From Sinomicrobium kalidii (GTDB taxonomy: Bacteria; Bacteroidota; Bacteroidia; Flavobacteriales; Flavobacteriaceae), in assembly GCF_021183825.1 (NCBI RefSeq), contig NZ_CP089211.1, forward strand, positions 4,632,501 to 4,696,500: a DNA stretch of 64,000 bases, given 5' to 3'. The translations under genes and the position numbers were made by a program. Below, in pieces: positions 61,134 through 64,000 of the stretch (its first letter is position 1; each line of letters opens with the position of its first letter). The notes below the pieces were generated by a model, which made no database searches, was not told where the DNA came from, and worked only from the letters and a program-made list of their open reading frames with translations.

Positions 61134-63986
61134 ATGATGAAGCCAATAGTTCTCTTGTACATCTTTCTTTATTTGCTTTTCCCCTTTCATGTCGATGCGC
61201 AACAGCAGAGCAGGGAAACAGAGATCCGCTACCTTTCGGGCAGGGGCTACGGGGCTACCGAAACCTGGGAATTCAAAATCTCCGGGGGAAGAAAAAGCGG
61301 GGAATGGGGAACCATTAATGTCCCTTCCGTCTGGGAGCAGGAAGGTTACGGAAAATACCAGTACGGGATTAAGTTCTACGGCAAGCCTCACCCCGAAGGC
61401 ATTGCAGATGAGATAGGAGAATACAAATATGAATTCACCGTTCCCCGGGACTGGGAAAAGAAAAGGGTACGGATCGTTTTTGACGGTTCCATGACCGATA
61501 CCGAAGTGAAGATCAACGGCCGTTCGGCGGGAGAGAAACACCAGGGCGCCTTTTACCGTTTTAAATACGATATTACCGACCTGCTGAAATACGGAAAGGA
61601 AAACCTGCTCGAAGTGACCGTAAGCAAGGAATCGGAGAACGGAAGCATAAACCTGGCCGAAAGAAGGGCCGATTACTGGAATTTCGGCGGTATTTTCCGT
61701 CCTGTCTTCCTCGAAGCACTTCCTTCCCGGCATATAGACCGTACGGCGATAAAGGCTGAAGCTGACGGAAGTTTTTCTGCTGATGTATTTCTGGGTAACG
61801 GAACTTCGGAACTCAAGGTCAGGGCAGTCATCATCGATGCCGAAGAAGAAAAGAAAGAGACCCTGGAAGAAGTGGTTTCCCCGGGAAGCGACCGGGTAAG
61901 GCTGTCCGGAACATTCAACGATATAAAACAGTGGACAGCCGAAACCCCGAATCTGTATCACATTGATTTTTTACTGTACGAAGGCAATACGCTTCTGCAC
62001 AAGGTGTCCGACCGCTTTGGCTTCCGGACCATAGCGATCAAAAAAGGGGAGGGTATTTACGTCAACGGGCAGCGCGTACTGATGAAAGGAGTGAACCGTC
62101 ACAGCTTCTGGCCGGAATCCGGGCGAACGCTCAACAGGGAACTGAACTATGCCGATGTAAAACTTATCAAAGAAATGAACATGAACGCCGTACGGCTGTC
62201 CCATTATCCCCCGGACCCGGAATTCCTCGATGCCTGTGACGAACTGGGGCTCTATGTAATGGACGAACTCGGCGGATGGCACGGACATTACGACGATGCC
62301 GTGGGAAAGAAACTGGTCCGGGAAATGGTGACCCGCGATCTCAATCATCCTTCCGTCATCTTCTGGTCCAACGGGAACGAAGGCGGCTGGAATACCAACC
62401 TCGACAACCAGTTTGAGATCTGGGACATACAGCACAGGCCCGTACTGCATCCGCAGCAGGAACTGAACGGGGTGGAAACCATGCACTACCGTTCCTATGG
62501 CGAAACACTCGAATATTTCCGGGGAGAAGAAATATTTATGCCCACGGAATTCCTGCACGGCCTGTACGACGGCGGTCACGGAGCCGGGTTGAACGATTAC
62601 TGGGAAGTCATGCGAAAACACCCCCGGAGCGGCGGCGGTTACCTCTGGGTCTTTGCCGACGAAGGTATTGCCCGTACCGACCAGGACGGCCGGATAGACA
62701 ACCAGGGAAATTTCGGTGCCGACGGTATCGTAGGGCCACATCACAAAAAAGAGGGGAGTTTTTATACCATAAAGGAAATATGGTCGCCTGTAGTAGTCAC
62801 TAATAAAGAAAAGCTGCCCGCAGACTTCGATGGTATTTTCCAACTGGAAAACCGCTACGATTTTACCAATATCAACCGCTGTACCTTTGAATGGGAACTG
62901 GCGCGTTTCCCCGAACCGGAAGACCCGGAGAGCGGGCACAAAACCATCCGGAAAAAAACGGTTAAAGGCCCGGATATCGCTCCCCATACCTCCGGGGAGT
63001 TCCGTATCGACCTTCCGGGGGACTGGAAAAAGGCCGATGTACTTTACCTGAAAGCACTCGGCCCGCAGGGGGAAGAACTGTGGACCTGGGCCTATACCTG
63101 GAAAATAGAGGAACCGCAACCGGCAGAAAAAACAAAAGGAACGGTTTCTCTTGAAGAAACAAAAGATCATTACGAAGTAACAGCCTCGGAAACCCGGTTG
63201 CAGATAGACCGGAAAACCGGGAAACTGGTGCAGGTAATGCAATCCGGGAAAGTAATTGATATTAAGAACGGCCCCCGTTTTATCGCTGCGCGGAGAGGGG
63301 ACAGGACCCTGGACGGAACCGTAGACAAAAAAGCCAAAAAAGGGGAAGACCGGATTTATAAGGAAATAGCATACGAGGAAAAATTACAGCGTATTTCGGC
63401 AGAAGAGAAGGACGGGGAAGTGATCGTCAGGGCCGATTATTTCGGGCCGCTCCGTAAAGTGATATGGACCGTAAAAGCAGACGGCACCGTGCAACTGGAC
63501 TACGAATACGAATACCACGGCGTGGTGGAACTGGTCGGTGTTTCTTTCGACTATCCCGAGGAAAAAATGAAAGGGATAAAATGGCTTGGCAAAGGCCCGT
63601 ATCGCGTATGGCAAAATCGTTTGCGTGGAACTGCGCTGGATGTATGGGAAAATGAATACAACGACCCTGTTCCCGGGGAATCTTTCATATACCCGGAATT
63701 CAAAGGATACTTTAACCAGTGGCAATGGGCCGTGTTCCGCACCGACCAGGGGAAAATCCGGATAAGCAATGCAAACCCGGAAACCTACCTGGGGGTATAC
63801 ACCCCGAGAGACGGAAGGGATGCCTTACTCTACACCCTGCCGCAAACCGGGATCGCATTCTTTGATGTCATTCCCGCCGTAAGGAACAAGGTAAACGCCA
63901 CAGACCTGGTAGGACCATCATCTCAGCCACAATGGATAAAAGGAGCTAAAAAGCATACGGTATATATGAAATTTAAAGCAAATTGA
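61134..63986 (+). CDS. GH2 family beta-galactosidase-like glycoside hydrolase
   Basis: 950 aa, signal peptide MMKPIVLLYIFLYLLFPFHVDAQ (ATG doublet at 61134/61137). GH2 sugar-binding domain about 30-215, Ig-like domain about 220-305, TIM barrel about 310-600 with acid/base Glu416 in WSNGNEGG and probable nucleophile Glu472 in PTEFLHG, then C-terminal domains including a Bgal_small_N-like region (about 670-945). The usual EYxH motif is TEFLH, so specificity may differ from LacZ. Tight coupling with GH78. Bases after 63986 begin the next gene's leader. Confidence 0.92.
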   Translation: MMKPIVLLYIFLYLLFPFHVDAQQQSRETEIRYLSGRGYGATETWEFKISGGRKSGEWGTINVPSVWEQEGYGKYQYGIKFYGKPHPEGIADEIGEYKYEFTVPRDWEKKRVRIVFDGSMTDTEVKINGRSAGEKHQGAFYRFKYDITDLLKYGKENLLEVTVSKESENGSINLAERRADYWNFGGIFRPVFLEALPSRHIDRTAIKAEADGSFSADVFLGNGTSELKVRAVIIDAEEEKKETLEEVVSPGSDRVRLSGTFNDIKQWTAETPNLYHIDFLLYEGNTLLHKVSDRFGFRTIAIKKGEGIYVNGQRVLMKGVNRHSFWPESGRTLNRELNYADVKLIKEMNMNAVRLSHYPPDPEFLDACDELGLYVMDELGGWHGHYDDAVGKKLVREMVTRDLNHPSVIFWSNGNEGGWNTNLDNQFEIWDIQHRPVLHPQQELNGVETMHYRSYGETLEYFRGEEIFMPTEFLHGLYDGGHGAGLNDYWEVMRKHPRSGGGYLWVFADEGIARTDQDGRIDNQGNFGADGIVGPHHKKEGSFYTIKEIWSPVVVTNKEKLPADFDGIFQLENRYDFTNINRCTFEWELARFPEPEDPESGHKTIRKKTVKGPDIAPHTSGEFRIDLPGDWKKADVLYLKALGPQGEELWTWAYTWKIEEPQPAEKTKGTVSLEETKDHYEVTASETRLQIDRKTGKLVQVMQSGKVIDIKNGPRFIAARRGDRTLDGTVDKKAKKGEDRIYKEIAYEEKLQRISAEEKDGEVIVRADYFGPLRKVIWTVKADGTVQLDYEYEYHGVVELVGVSFDYPEEKMKGIKWLGKGPYRVWQNRLRGTALDVWENEYNDPVPGESFIYPEFKGYFNQWQWAVFRTDQGKIRISNANPETYLGVYTPRDGRDALLYTLPQTGIAFFDVIPAVRNKVNATDLVGPSSQPQWIKGAKKHTVYMKFKAN

Positions 63987-64000
63987 TAATGGGAATAAAG

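Overview
The window is a piece of a Bacteroidota chromosome, most likely Flavobacteriaceae. The evidence is the gene content: a hybrid two-component system, SusC/SusD, FecR with ECF sigma, type IX secretion C-terminal signals, DUF4374/DUF4876-type TonB-receptor partners and a short NrdA/NrdB pair of the F. johnsoniae kind. Promoter-like TAnnTTTG boxes and the near absence of strong Shine-Dalgarno sequences agree. Start codons were corrected where a signal peptide or lipobox shows the true N-terminus. No tRNA, rRNA or CRISPR array was seen.

Layout. 1-5.6 kb: 5'-truncated hybrid two-component regulator, Crp/Fnr regulator, DJ-1-like lipoprotein, AhpD-like protein. 6.1-20.9 kb: metal (probably iron) acquisition in three units: (a) leftward TonB receptor, DUF4876 lipoprotein, DUF6850-type barrel and di-haem peroxidase; (b) an AraC regulator; (c) rightward methyltransferase-like protein, small membrane protein, PepSY membrane protein, TonB receptor and DUF4374 lipoprotein. 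A shared AT-rich operator-like motif precedes all of them. 21.1-23.8 kb: ribonucleotide reductase nrdB-nrdA. 24.4-30.1 kb: ordinary genes (secreted coiled-coil protein, AraC regulator, SDR, unknown secreted protein, OsmC).

30.5-44.2 kb is the most unusual part. It runs: a MITE-like repeat, an orphan FecR-type N-terminal microprotein, an XRE regulator, about 1.2 kb of gene-free DNA holding two promoter-plus-structured-RNA candidates, an ECF sigma factor, a stand-alone DsbD-alpha domain, FecR, an STN-type SusC, SusD and a periplasmic M16 peptidase. Convergent to these are a DoxX/MauE-type redox membrane protein and a small two-cysteine exported protein (DUF6520-like). I read this as a signal-transducing uptake and degradation system for peptides, with a thiol/disulfide component. 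From the SusC plug domain to about 44.2 kb the DNA is clearly more AT-rich, which suggests modular replacement.

44.2-47.2 kb: repeat-rich DNA around a PAS-AraC regulator and a second FecR-like microgene, with tandem 21-22 bp repeats. 47.2-53.6 kb: two large T9SS-secreted enzymes, a GH64-GH16 beta-1,3-glucanase fusion and a double-GH18 chitinase, which together suit fungal cell-wall attack. 53.9-64 kb: a glycan-utilisation operon (GH141-like beta-helix protein, Gfo/Idh/MocA oxidoreductase, SSS symporter, GH78 rhamnosidase, GH2 beta-galactosidase-like enzyme) with a short repeat element in most of its gaps.
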